Assembly (NCBI GenBank): GCA_900771085.1
Contig: CAAGMR010000028.1
Span: 1 to 9,650, forward strand
Reading direction: 5' to 3'
DNA from: Clostridia bacterium
GTDB lineage: Bacteria; Bacillota; Clostridia; Oscillospirales; Acutalibacteraceae
Length of the DNA stretch: 9,650 nucleotides
The translations under genes were made by a program, and so were the position numbers. Positions 1-6,525 of this stretch are shown here, one piece after another. The notes beneath the pieces were generated by a model, which was not told where the DNA came from, did not search any database, and saw only the letters and a list, made by a program, of their open reading frames with translations. The stretch's first letter is position 1; every line of letters begins with the position of its first letter.

Positions 1-12
1 AGTTAATATCCG

Positions 13-606
13 TTAAATGTTTTCAAGTAAAACTGCGCGGCATGGAGCTGACTCAGTATCGCCCGCAGCAAGAGCTTCCGCCATAAGATAATAATGACCT
101 CCGTGCTTAAGACCTGATAAAGCAAGTCCTTCAAGGATTACTGCACCGGAACTGAGTATGGAACGCTTGAAAGCGGCTTCATCAAAGCCTCCGTGGTTGG
201 TTCCCTCATATCCGATGAGTTTATAACCCAGTTCTGCCAGATCGTCAGCGGCACCTGCAAAAAACTGATAGTCACCTGCACATCTGATTATTACTCTGTC
301 TGTTACCTGTGGGAAATAAAGTTCAATTTCCCTGCCGGTAAGAGGTCCCGGCGGTACATCTACCACTGTAACAGGACCAACAAAGGTATCAATCGGATAA
401 TCACCGATACTGTTCATCTCGTCTTCCTCTTCAAAGATATGAGATGGGGCGAGAACATAGGTGCCGGTCTGGAGACTGGCATAAATGGCGGTTTCGTTGG
501 CATCGTCCCCTGCCTCTATATTCCTGATTTTCTGAAGGCGAGGTTCAACCTTGCCTTCTTCAACCGGTGACGTAAAGATATTGCGTGAGATGTCTATCAT
601 TTTCAT
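13..606 (-). CDS. Cyclase/arylformamidase-family protein, probably a pseudoenzyme
   Basis: This 197-aa protein matches the cyclase family (kynurenine formamidase/KynB-like, PF04199 type) over its whole length. The N-terminus (IDISRNIFTSPV), the GDYPIDTFVGPVTVVDVPPG stretch (residues 68-87), the VILEGLALSG segment (156-165) and the APCRAVLLE end (187-195) are all family-like. Active members hydrolyse amide or lactone bonds using a metal site built on an HxGTHxDxPxH motif plus a later His and Glu. Here the motif (residues 46-56) reads QTGTYVLAPSH, so two His and the Asp are replaced by Gln46, Tyr50 and Leu52. The later His aligns with Lys147; only His56 and Glu159 remain. I therefore infer a non-hydrolytic homologue. 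The frame is open and full length, so it is not an ordinary pseudogene. The start is the first ATG, 7 nt after an AGGAGT site. It lies 15 bp behind the membrane-protein gene, so the two are probably co-transcribed. Confidence 0.75.
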   Translation of the reverse strand: MKMIDISRNIFTSPVEEGKVEPRLQKIRNIEAGDDANETAIYASLQTGTYVLAPSHIFEEEDEMNSIGDYPIDTFVGPVTVVDVPPGPLTGREIELYFPQVTDRVIIRCAGDYQFFAGAADDLAELGYKLIGYEGTNHGGFDEAAFKRSILSSGAVILEGLALSGLKHGGHYYLMAEALAAGDTESAPCRAVLLENI

Positions 607-621
607 GGTAAATACTCCTTT

Positions 622-2193
622 TTACGCTTTTGCCTCCTGCTCCACAAGAGCCTGGAAACGTGAACTCTCCGCTGCATCGTTTATTAACTGTCTTACAACA
701 GAATTTGCAATCTTAAATGCTGAACGCTGATAGTCTTTATGTGTCTTCGGCAAAGTCTTGAAGAAATGCTTTGCTATAGCGCTCATTCGCTGATTCTTTG
801 TGAGTTTGACCGGAGTAATATCCGACTCTAATGTCATTTCAGTAAGTTCGCTCTTTTCAACGGTTGTTTCGAAGCTTATTGTCGCAAGGTTACTGCAGCC
901 TGCTTCAACCTGTGCCTTAATACCATCAGAGGAATCATTAAGCTTTACGTGGCAGCCCACTGCTCCAAGCCCGGATGTCACCGGAGCCTCGAAAGGTGCA
1001 AGCTTAAAGTCACCAAAAATCATGCCGTCTTTGTATTCGAGATTTGAGTATGAAACGGTTTTCTCACCGTTGTCATCTCTGAAAACAGCTGTACCTTCAC
1101 TGCTGCTTTTTCTGTTTACCTCAAGAGATTTGCCGTTATCGTCGCCTTCCCTGTAGCCAAAAGCCATGCCGCTGTTCCTGTCGTCCTTTATAACAGCGTG
1201 GAAAACAACACTTTCGTCGCCCTTCTTTACAAGTGCGTCCATTGCGGTAATCTCGTTGTTTCTGTTAACAATAAAATCAAGAGAAACAATTGATACGGAA
1301 TTATGTTTAATGTAACTGATAATCTGCTTTTCCAATGTACTGATGTAATCATCAAATTTTTCCTTTGTGGAAAATGGCATTTTTTCGCCGAGTGCCTTGC
1401 ACGCGGCGTTGTAGAACTCATCATCGCCGGTGAGTTCATCCGCCATCGCACCGACGAGTGCGATGACATCTTCCTTGTCAAAGGTTACATTTACACGGTC
1501 ACCTTTCGCTGTTTTTTCCAGGTACTGCATGGTTTCGTTGTCATCCACACGGAACTGCAGGTCATCCGACACCGATTTGTACGCTTTAAGAGCGGCTTTT
1601 GAAAAACTCCTGTTAACCTTGCTGTCTCCGAGGCCCAGAATGCGTGTGAGTTTAGAAACTGAAACTGTGTTTTTTCCTTTGCCGGAATTTTTCTGCCAGC
1701 CGGTACCAAAAGAAAGATAATTTCTGTATCTTGCGTCAGAAGTGAGAAGAATGTTCTCGGCAAAAAGCTCCCCTTCGTTATCAACAACGTTAAAGAGGAT
1801 TTCCTGGTTCCCTCCACCTATGCGCCACTCAGCATTAAAACCGAGGCTATTGAGGTAATGACGCACCACCGTAACCGTATTTGGGCTGTCCAGCTCTCTT
1901 TCGAGAGTTTCTGACAATTCTATGTCGACATCACCGGAAGCGGAATATTTCTGTTCCGATCCAAAAGCGTTTAAAGTCGGTTCAATATTTCTGTATGTGT
2001 TTTTTGCATTCTTTGCAAGGACATATTCTGCGTACATTTTGTCGGTTGTAAACCTCTGGGTAAAGTCACGCGGGTTCTTTGCAAATATTAGAGCTATTAT
2101 CGCAACAACTGCAACCACGATTGCAACAGCTGCAATTGTGGTTTTGGTTTTTTTACTTAGTTCGTTGATTCTGCCTGTTTTTACGTATGCCAT
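622..2193 (-). CDS. Membrane-anchored protein of unknown function (523 aa)
   Basis: I do not recognise a named family. Visible architecture: about 17 basic or polar residues (MAYVKTGRINELSKKTK), one hydrophobic helix at about residues 18-38 rich in Ala, Val and Ile, then a hydrophilic domain of about 480 residues. This suggests a signal-anchor protein with its C-terminal domain outside the membrane; the orientation is inferred from the basic N-terminus. There is no lipobox, LPXTG motif or recognisable enzyme motif. The large domain alternates Lys/Asp/Glu-rich beta-type segments and contains three scattered cysteines. The ATG start follows a modest GAGG site. It is the first gene of a two-gene minus-strand unit with the cyclase-like gene and diverges from lexA; a weak TATGAT -10 candidate lies at 2229-2234 (minus). 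Shadow frames across it show no better coding alternative. Function is unknown. Confidence 0.8.
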   Translation of the reverse strand: MAYVKTGRINELSKKTKTTIAAVAIVVAVVAIIALIFAKNPRDFTQRFTTDKMYAEYVLAKNAKNTYRNIEPTLNAFGSEQKYSASGDVDIELSETLERELDSPNTVTVVRHYLNSLGFNAEWRIGGGNQEILFNVVDNEGELFAENILLTSDARYRNYLSFGTGWQKNSGKGKNTVSVSKLTRILGLGDSKVNRSFSKAALKAYKSVSDDLQFRVDDNETMQYLEKTAKGDRVNVTFDKEDVIALVGAMADELTGDDEFYNAACKALGEKMPFSTKEKFDDYISTLEKQIISYIKHNSVSIVSLDFIVNRNNEITAMDALVKKGDESVVFHAVIKDDRNSGMAFGYREGDDNGKSLEVNRKSSSEGTAVFRDDNGEKTVSYSNLEYKDGMIFGDFKLAPFEAPVTSGLGAVGCHVKLNDSSDGIKAQVEAGCSNLATISFETTVEKSELTEMTLESDITPVKLTKNQRMSAIAKHFFKTLPKTHKDYQRSAFKIANSVVRQLINDAAESSRFQALVEQEAKA

Positions 2194-2270
2194 TTCTGCC
2201 TCACTGATACGAATATTAAGATAATTTTATCATAGAAAAGACTCGTTTTAAATATGAAACGAAATTTCGC

Positions 2271-2284
2271 CAAACAAATGTTTG
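2271..2284. promoter_or_regulatory. LexA box 1 (SOS operator), overlapping the lexA -35
   Basis: CAAACAAATGTTTG matches the Gram-positive LexA/DinR consensus CGAACATATGTTCG at 11 of 14 positions and is an inverted repeat except at its centre. It overlaps the first bases of the -35 hexamer of the lexA promoter, which fits repression by LexA. It also lies in the divergent intergenic region shared with the minus-strand membrane-protein gene. Identification is by consensus only. Confidence 0.6.
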
Positions 2285-2310
2285 CTTTGGTGAACAATAC
2301 GTGCTATACT
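2282..2310 (+). promoter_or_regulatory. lexA promoter
   Basis: TTGCTT at 2282-2287, a 17-bp spacer and TATACT at 2305-2310, with an extended -10 (TG at 2302-2303 and one intervening base). The predicted transcription start is near 2317, inside LexA box 2. That gives an mRNA leader of about 40 nt before the lexA ATG. Confidence 0.7.
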
Positions 2311-2315
2311 TATAC

Positions 2316-2329
2316 CGAACATTTGTACA
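2316..2329. promoter_or_regulatory. LexA box 2 (SOS operator) at the lexA transcription start
   Basis: CGAACATTTGTACA matches the Gram-positive LexA consensus at 11 of 14 positions, with a perfect left half-site (CGAAC). It covers the predicted +1 of lexA. Together with box 1 it brackets the promoter, as expected for lexA autoregulation. Confidence 0.7.
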
Positions 2330-2355
2330 CGACAGCGCCGGCTGTGGAGGTAAAC

Positions 2356-2955
2356 ATGGAAAGCATCAATAAAACACAGGAAAAAATTTACGAATATCTT
2401 CTGGAGCGCTCTCAGCAGAGTCCGGTTCCACCTACAATCAGAGAAATCGGTTCAGCTGTTGGACTAAAGTCAACATCTTCTGTTCAGGCAAACCTTGATG
2501 CTCTTGAAAAAGCAGGTTACATTTCCAGAGACCCGAAACTCAAAAGATCAATCAGACTTAACGTTGGTCCTGCGACATCAGACGTTACTCAGGTTCCTCT
2601 CGTGGGTACGGTAACAGCGGGTATGCCTATTCTTGCCGTAGAGCAGATCGAAGGCTACATCCCTTACACAGGTAACGTTTCTTCAGACAAGCCGCTCTTC
2701 GCACTGAAGGTTCGCGGCGAAAGTATGATTAATGCCGGAATTCTTGACGGCGACATCATCATAGCAGAAAAAACTCCATATGCCTCAAACGGCGACAAGG
2801 TAGTTGCTCTCATCGAAGATGAAGCAACCGTAAAAACCTTCTACAAAGAGAATGGTCATTTCAGACTTCAGCCTGAAAATGATTACATGGACCCGATCAT
2901 CTGCGATGAACTCCTCATCCTCGGCGTAGTTAAAGCTGTTTTCAGATACTATTAA
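2356..2955 (+). CDS. lexA: LexA, SOS repressor and self-cleaving S24 peptidase
   Basis: LexA represses DNA-damage genes; contact with RecA filaments triggers its self-cleavage. The 199-aa product (family about 200) has an N-terminal winged helix-turn-helix (residues 1-65, including PTIREIGSAVGLKST) and a C-terminal S24 peptidase domain. The Ala88-Gly89 cleavage bond lies in VGTVTAGMP, the catalytic Ser123 in VRGESM and the catalytic Lys160 in EATVK, all in canonical context. The ATG at 2356 was chosen because GGAGG lies 5 nt upstream and the protein then begins at the usual point. The frame stays open back to 2254, but that stretch is the promoter and operator region. Two LexA-box palindromes in the promoter indicate autoregulation. 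The gene is monocistronic, ends in a strong terminator, and converges with glyS. Confidence 0.96.
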   Translation: MESINKTQEKIYEYLLERSQQSPVPPTIREIGSAVGLKSTSSVQANLDALEKAGYISRDPKLKRSIRLNVGPATSDVTQVPLVGTVTAGMPILAVEQIEGYIPYTGNVSSDKPLFALKVRGESMINAGILDGDIIIAEKTPYASNGDKVVALIEDEATVKTFYKENGHFRLQPENDYMDPIICDELLILGVVKAVFRYY

Positions 2956-2970
2956 TAATAAAGCAAAAGA

Positions 2971-2996
2971 AAAAGGCGACCTTCCGGTCGCCTTTT
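2971..2996. terminator. Bidirectional terminator between lexA and glyS
   Basis: A perfect 11-bp stem (AAAAGGCGACC pairing with GGTCGCCTTTT) with a TTCC loop, A-rich on the left and T-rich on the right. The A and T tracts serve both directions, so it can end lexA (+) and glyS (-) transcription. Confidence 0.92.
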
Positions 2997-3006
2997 ATTT
3001 TTATTC

Positions 3007-4437
3007 TTAGAATTTCATCTTTTCTTCAATGTAAGCAGCAACCTGGTCGATTGGCATACGGATCTGCTCCATTGTATCACGGTCACGAACTGTTACGCAG
3101 TTATCTGCTTCAATACCCTTTTCAGGGTCGCCAACTGTTTCAAAGTCAACAGTGATGCAGTAAGGTGTACCGATTTCATCTTCACGTCTGTAGCGCTTAC
3201 CGATTGAACCTGTCTCATCGAAGTCTACCATGAAGTGCTTTGAAAGTTCATCGTAAATCTCTTCAGCTTTTCCTGAGAGCTTCTTTGAAAGTGGAAGAAC
3301 AGCAGCCTTGAAAGGTGCAAGAGCAGGATGGAAATGCATTACTGTTCTGATATCATCGTTGCCGTTTTTATCCTGACCTACTACTTCCTCATCATACGCA
3401 TCGCAGAGGAATGCAAGAGTTACACGGTCTGCACCAAGTGATGGCTCGATAACGTATGGGATGTAGTGTTCGTTTGTTGTTGGGTCGAAATACTCAAGCT
3501 TTGTGCCTGAGAAATCAGAATGCTGAGTAAGGTCGTAGTCTGTACGGTCTGCAATACCCCAGAGTTCGCCCCAGCCGAACGGGAAGAGATACTCAAAGTC
3601 TGTTGTTGCCTTTGAGTAGAATGAAAGCTCTTCAGGCTCATGGTCACGAAGACGGAGGTTTTCGTCATGGAGACCAAGGTTGATAAGCCAGTCATGGCAG
3701 AATGTTCTCCAGTACTGGAACCATTCAAGGTCTGTACCAGGCTTGCAGAAGAATTCAAGTTCCATCTGTTCGAATTCACGAATACGGAAAATGAAGTTAC
3801 CCGGTGTGATTTCATTTCTGAAAGATTTACCTACCTGAGCAACACCGAAAGGTACTTTCTTTCTTGTTGTTCTGAGGATGTTATTGAAGTTTACGAAAAT
3901 ACCCTGAGCTGTTTCAGGACGGAGGTAAATTGTTGATGTTGTATCTTCTGTTACACCCTGGAATGTCTTGAACATAAGGTTGAATTCACGGATGTCTGTG
4001 AAGTTTGCCTTACCACAGGTTGGGCAGACAATACCCTTATCCTGGATGTACTGAGCCATTTCCTCTTTTGTCATTGCTTCAGCCTTGTCGTCAAGACCGT
4101 TCTGCTCAACGTATTCTTCGATGAGCTTATCTGCACGATGACGGGCATGGCATTCTCTACAGTCCATAAGAGGGTCAGAGAAACTTCCGATATGACCGGA
4201 TGCCTTCCATACTTCTGAGTTCATAAGGATAGCTGAGTCAAGACCTACGTTGTACTTGCTCTCCTGTACGAACTTCTTTCTCCATGCATCTTTGATATTA
4301 TTCTTAAACTCTACGCCGAGAGGGCCGAAGTCCCAGGCATTTGCAAGACCACCGTAGATCTCACTGCCCTGGTAAACGAAACCTCTACCCTTGCAGAGTG
4401 CTACGATTTTTTCCATGGTTTTTTCGTTTGCGTTCAT
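3007..4437 (-). CDS. glyS: Glycyl-tRNA synthetase, single-chain class II type
   Basis: This enzyme attaches glycine to tRNA-Gly in the cytoplasm (EC 6.1.1.14). The 476-aa protein is the homodimeric (GRS1-like) type, not the GlyQ/GlyS two-subunit type. Visible features are the N-terminal GGLANAWDFGPLG (residues 29-41), a likely zinc site with Cys93/Cys96 (DCREC) and Cys138/Cys141 (CPTC), class II motif 2 around FRNEITPG (206-213) with the following FRIREFEQME, motif 3 EPSLGADRVTLAF (331-343), and a C-terminal anticodon-binding domain from about residue 368. The ATG at 4437 is chosen because GGAGG lies 7 nt upstream. The frame runs 24 codons further, but that region contains the promoter and lacks family similarity. 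The gene is a single transcription unit, convergent with lexA and divergent from mnmE. Confidence 0.96.
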   Translation of the reverse strand: MNANEKTMEKIVALCKGRGFVYQGSEIYGGLANAWDFGPLGVEFKNNIKDAWRKKFVQESKYNVGLDSAILMNSEVWKASGHIGSFSDPLMDCRECHARHRADKLIEEYVEQNGLDDKAEAMTKEEMAQYIQDKGIVCPTCGKANFTDIREFNLMFKTFQGVTEDTTSTIYLRPETAQGIFVNFNNILRTTRKKVPFGVAQVGKSFRNEITPGNFIFRIREFEQMELEFFCKPGTDLEWFQYWRTFCHDWLINLGLHDENLRLRDHEPEELSFYSKATTDFEYLFPFGWGELWGIADRTDYDLTQHSDFSGTKLEYFDPTTNEHYIPYVIEPSLGADRVTLAFLCDAYDEEVVGQDKNGNDDIRTVMHFHPALAPFKAAVLPLSKKLSGKAEEIYDELSKHFMVDFDETGSIGKRYRREDEIGTPYCITVDFETVGDPEKGIEADNCVTVRDRDTMEQIRMPIDQVAAYIEEKMKF

Positions 4438-4468
4438 TAAAAAACCTCCATCGAATATGATGAAAAAG

Positions 4469-4497
4469 ATATTAACCCAAACCCCTTGAAAAGTCAA
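4469..4497 (-). promoter_or_regulatory. glyS promoter
   Basis: On the minus strand, TTGACT (4497-4492), a 17-bp spacer and TAATAT (4474-4469). The predicted start near 4462 gives a leader of only about 25 nt containing the GGAGG site. There is no room for a T-box leader, which controls glycyl-tRNA synthetase genes in some Firmicutes. Confidence 0.65.
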
Positions 4498-4502
4498 TGA
4501 AT

Positions 4503-4533
4503 AAGCCACATTCGAGCTAGTCGAATGTGGCTT
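4503..4533 (+). terminator. Terminator-like hairpin between glyS and mnmE
   Basis: A perfect 13-bp stem (AAGCCACATTCGA pairing with TCGAATGTGGCTT) around a 5-nt loop, followed on the + strand by TTTATCTTTTT. It has the form of a + strand intrinsic terminator, yet no + strand gene ends here; the nearest upstream is lexA, about 1.5 kb away with its own terminator. It lies just upstream of the glyS promoter and about 120 bp before the mnmE promoter. It may insulate mnmE from antisense read-through or be left from a lost gene. Confidence 0.65.
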
Positions 4534-4566
4534 TTATCTTTTTCCTTATTAATATTTATGCTTTTG

Positions 4567-4596
4567 TTGCATAACCGTTGATTACATTATTATAAT
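4567..4596 (+). promoter_or_regulatory. Possible second (upstream) mnmE promoter
   Basis: TTGCAT at 4567-4572, an 18-bp spacer and a perfect TATAAT at 4591-4596, in an AT-rich stretch. It could add a longer leader to mnmE or be chance. Confidence 0.35.
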
Positions 4597-4650
4597 ACAC
4601 CCTAAAACACCACATGTGTGTGAATTTTATATGAATGAAAAACTCTGAAC

Positions 4651-4679
4651 TTTACACCCCTTAGTTTTGCTAATATAAT
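4651..4679 (+). promoter_or_regulatory. mnmE promoter
   Basis: TTTACA at 4651-4656, a 17-bp spacer and a perfect TATAAT at 4674-4679, with a predicted start near 4686. The -10 region (CTAATATAATAC) and the -35 region (TTTACAC) are identical to those of the mnmG promoter at 6694-6722. Confidence 0.85.
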
Positions 4680-4711
4680 ACCTATATTGTTTTTTGAAGG
4701 AGGAATACCGC

Positions 4712-6091
4712 GTGAATAGTACAGTTTCAGCCATTGCCACACCTGCAGGCGCAGGCGGCATCGGAATCGTTCGTCTGTCAGGTCCTGAGGCCATAGAAAT
4801 TGCGAAAAAAGTTTTCCGCGCCTCCGGAAATCGTGACATATCAGAAATGCCGGGTTACAGCGCCGCTTTCGGCCATATCATTGAACCTGACGGAAGCTCC
4901 GTGGACCAGGCAATATGTATAATTTATCGCGCCCCGAGAAGCTACACGGGTGAAGATGTAATCGAACTTCAGTGCCATGGCGGCTCGTACCTCATAGGTA
5001 AGGTACTTCGCCTGACCCTGGCCGCAGGCGCCGAGCCTGCCGGCCCCGGCGAGTTCACCAAACGCGCCTTCCTCAACGGCAAGGTCGACCTTGATCAGGC
5101 CGAAGCCGTTATGAATATCATCGGCGCACATGGTGAACAGGCTGCAAACGCAGCCTTTAACGCTCTGGAAGGAAACCTCTCCAGAGCAATAAGAGAGAAA
5201 GCCGATACATTGATTGCCGCATCCGCACACATGGCTGCCTGGGCAGACTATCCGGAAGAGGACGTGGAGGAGCTTGATTTTGACGTACTCCTTACACAGT
5301 TCAGGGGACTTGTGGCTTCTCTCGAAGAAATGAGAAGCAGATTTGATGCAGGCCAGGCGGTCACCGTTGGCGTAGATACGGCGATTGTCGGACGTCCAAA
5401 CGTAGGTAAGTCAACCCTTATGAATCTTCTTCTCGGACGTAACAGATCAATAGTAACTTCCGTTGCCGGTACAACGAGAGACGTAATAGAGGAGACCGCT
5501 CGCATAGGAAATGTCGTTCTCAGACTTTCAGATACTGCGGGCATTCACGAGTCAGACGACCTTGTAGAGTCCATCGGCATCGAAATGGCAGAGAAAAAGC
5601 TCAAGCACGCAAACCTTGTTCTTGCAGTGTTTGACGTAAACGAACCTCTTGAAGGCTCTGACATAGCCATTCTTGAGGCATGCAGGGAAAAGCACAGCGT
5701 TGCAATCGTCAACAAGACAGACCTTGCTGAAGGTAAAACCGTTGAGGCGTTCCTCGGGCAGGTTAAGCCTTATGTTTCCAGAGCCGTTGCAATTTCAGCA
5801 AAGGAAACCGACTGCTATGAAGCTGTAAAGGAAGTCCTTGAGGATCTTCTCGGCACAGCCGATTTCGATCCATCTGCCGCAATGCTTGCAAACGAGCGAC
5901 AGCTTGCATGTTGCAACAGCGCCATCAGCTGCATAAAAGAAGCCATTGAGGCAATTGAAACGGGCATGACCATGGACGCAGTCAATGTCTGCGTTGATTC
6001 TGCCCTCGAACAGCTCTTTGCCTTAACCGGCGAAAAGGTGAGCGACACAGTTATAGACGAAGTATTCGCACGCTTCTGCGTGGGTAAATAA
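4712..6091 (+). CDS. mnmE: tRNA uridine-5-carboxymethylaminomethyl modification GTPase MnmE (TrmE)
   Basis: MnmE works with MnmG to add the (carboxymethyl)aminomethyl group to C5 of wobble U34 in certain tRNAs, using GTP, a folate one-carbon unit and FAD. The 459-aa protein (family about 450-460) has the N-terminal folate-binding domain (residues 1-120; begins STVSAIATPAG, includes GPGEFTKRAFLNGK), a helical domain, and an inserted G domain: G1 GRPNVGKST (227-235), G2 GTTRD (253-257), G3 DTAG (274-277), G4 NKTD (334-337) and SAK (362-364). It ends with the conserved FCVGK, whose Cys456 belongs to the family C-terminal motif. The start is GTG at 4712, 8 nt after GAAGGAGG. A TTG at 4694 is in frame but lies in front of the ribosome site itself. 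The gene has its own promoter and terminator and is separated from mnmG by a toxin-antitoxin remnant. Confidence 0.97.
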   Translation: MNSTVSAIATPAGAGGIGIVRLSGPEAIEIAKKVFRASGNRDISEMPGYSAAFGHIIEPDGSSVDQAICIIYRAPRSYTGEDVIELQCHGGSYLIGKVLRLTLAAGAEPAGPGEFTKRAFLNGKVDLDQAEAVMNIIGAHGEQAANAAFNALEGNLSRAIREKADTLIAASAHMAAWADYPEEDVEELDFDVLLTQFRGLVASLEEMRSRFDAGQAVTVGVDTAIVGRPNVGKSTLMNLLLGRNRSIVTSVAGTTRDVIEETARIGNVVLRLSDTAGIHESDDLVESIGIEMAEKKLKHANLVLAVFDVNEPLEGSDIAILEACREKHSVAIVNKTDLAEGKTVEAFLGQVKPYVSRAVAISAKETDCYEAVKEVLEDLLGTADFDPSAAMLANERQLACCNSAISCIKEAIEAIETGMTMDAVNVCVDSALEQLFALTGEKVSDTVIDEVFARFCVGK

Positions 6092-6119
6092 AAAAGGCCA
6101 CCCAAAAGGGTGGTCTTTT
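6092..6119. terminator. Terminator shared by mnmE and the XRE gene
   Basis: A 12-bp stem with an AAAA loop, just after the mnmE stop: AAAAGGCCACCC pairs with GGGTGGTCTTTT through one G-U wobble at 6097/6114, followed by Ts. It is stronger on the + strand. On the minus strand the wobble becomes an A-C mismatch, but the T tract is still present, so it probably also ends the convergent XRE gene. Confidence 0.85.
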
Positions 6120-6122
6120 TAT

Positions 6123-6395
6123 TCATTCAAATTGAATTACAAGCTTTTTGTTAAGTCCTTTAGCAATTGCTTCCAGAGTTTTAAGCGTTGGTAGAACATC
6201 TCCATTTTCTATTCTACTTATGTTTGACTGTCTGATTCCGGATTTTTCTGCCAGTTCTTTCTGCGTCATTTCTTCTTCAATGCGAGCCTTTATCATTGCG
6301 CGCATAATTTCATATTCGAGACTGTTTTCATCATGGATTTTTTTAAAATCTTTATTCTTTAACTGTTTTTCAAAATAATCACTGTAATTACTCAT
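6123..6395 (-). CDS. XRE-family antitoxin-like regulator (HigA type), apparently orphaned
   Basis: This 90-aa protein carries a classic HTH_3 helix-turn-helix (about residues 44-65: TQKELAEKSGIRQSNISRIE) followed by NGDVLPTLKTLEAIAKGL, and ends KKLVIQFE. This is the layout of HigA-type antitoxins that follow RelE/HigB or Gp49-like toxin genes and autorepress their operon. The roughly 35-residue N-terminal arm is polar and charged. The ATG at 6395 follows GGAAAGGAAGG. The start overlaps by 8 nt the stop of an upstream toxin-like frame that keeps only its C-terminal third, so the antitoxin seems to have lost a working partner. A perfect palindrome in the likely promoter is a good candidate for its binding site. 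It lies reversed between mnmE and mnmG. Role as a solitary regulator or antitoxin is inferred. Confidence 0.85.
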   Translation of the reverse strand: MSNYSDYFEKQLKNKDFKKIHDENSLEYEIMRAMIKARIEEEMTQKELAEKSGIRQSNISRIENGDVLPTLKTLEAIAKGLNKKLVIQFE

Positions 6396-6525
6396 TGTTT
6401 TCCTTCCTTTCCAGATAATCTTTCATATACTTGCGCGCTTTCTCTAGCTCACGGGGCGGGGTTTTATTACTTTTCTTGATAAATCCATTGGTCAAAATAA
6501 TCTTTTCTCCTTCATAATATTCCTT
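6388..6525 (-). pseudogene. 3' remnant of a HigB/Gp49-like toxin gene
   Basis: Directly upstream of the XRE gene, in a frame overlapping its ATG by 8 nt, 45 codons read KEYYEGEKIILTNGFIKKSN, then KTPPRELEKARKYMKDYLER, then KENNE. This matches the C-terminal end of RelE/HigB (Gp49-like, PF05973 type) toxins, which typically read yEG.KIiLl.gF.KKtqKTP..Ei..Ak...dy..r. An in-frame TGA lies immediately upstream (6526-6528). The roughly 60-70 N-terminal residues normally present are absent, and the frame further upstream does not resemble the family. No good start exists; a TTG at 6495 would give 35 residues. I infer a deletion of the toxin 5' part with the antitoxin retained. This is too short to be a functional toxin as known, though production of a short peptide cannot be excluded. 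Confidence 0.75.

Noticed and set aside
193..570. + strand open frame of 125 codons opposite the cyclase-like gene
   Set aside because: No recognisable family and no convincing ribosome site; it is the antisense shadow of a clear minus-strand gene.
2254..2355. 34-codon N-terminal extension of lexA
   Set aside because: The region holds the -35, -10 and two LexA boxes; the ATG at 2356 has a perfect GGAGG and gives the normal LexA length.
4438..4509. 24-codon N-terminal extension of glyS (MAYSLTFQG...)
   Set aside because: It covers the probable promoter, lacks a ribosome site at its start and has no family similarity; the ATG at 4437 has GGAGG 7 nt upstream.
4534..4650. T-box, riboswitch or small gene in the glyS-mnmE gap
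   Set aside because: No T-box elements or conserved riboswitch core seen; only a possible extra promoter at 4567-4596 and AT-rich sequence.
4694..4711. Upstream TTG start for mnmE
   Set aside because: It lies directly in front of the AAGGAGG ribosome site and would add six residues encoded by that site; GTG at 4712 is correctly spaced.
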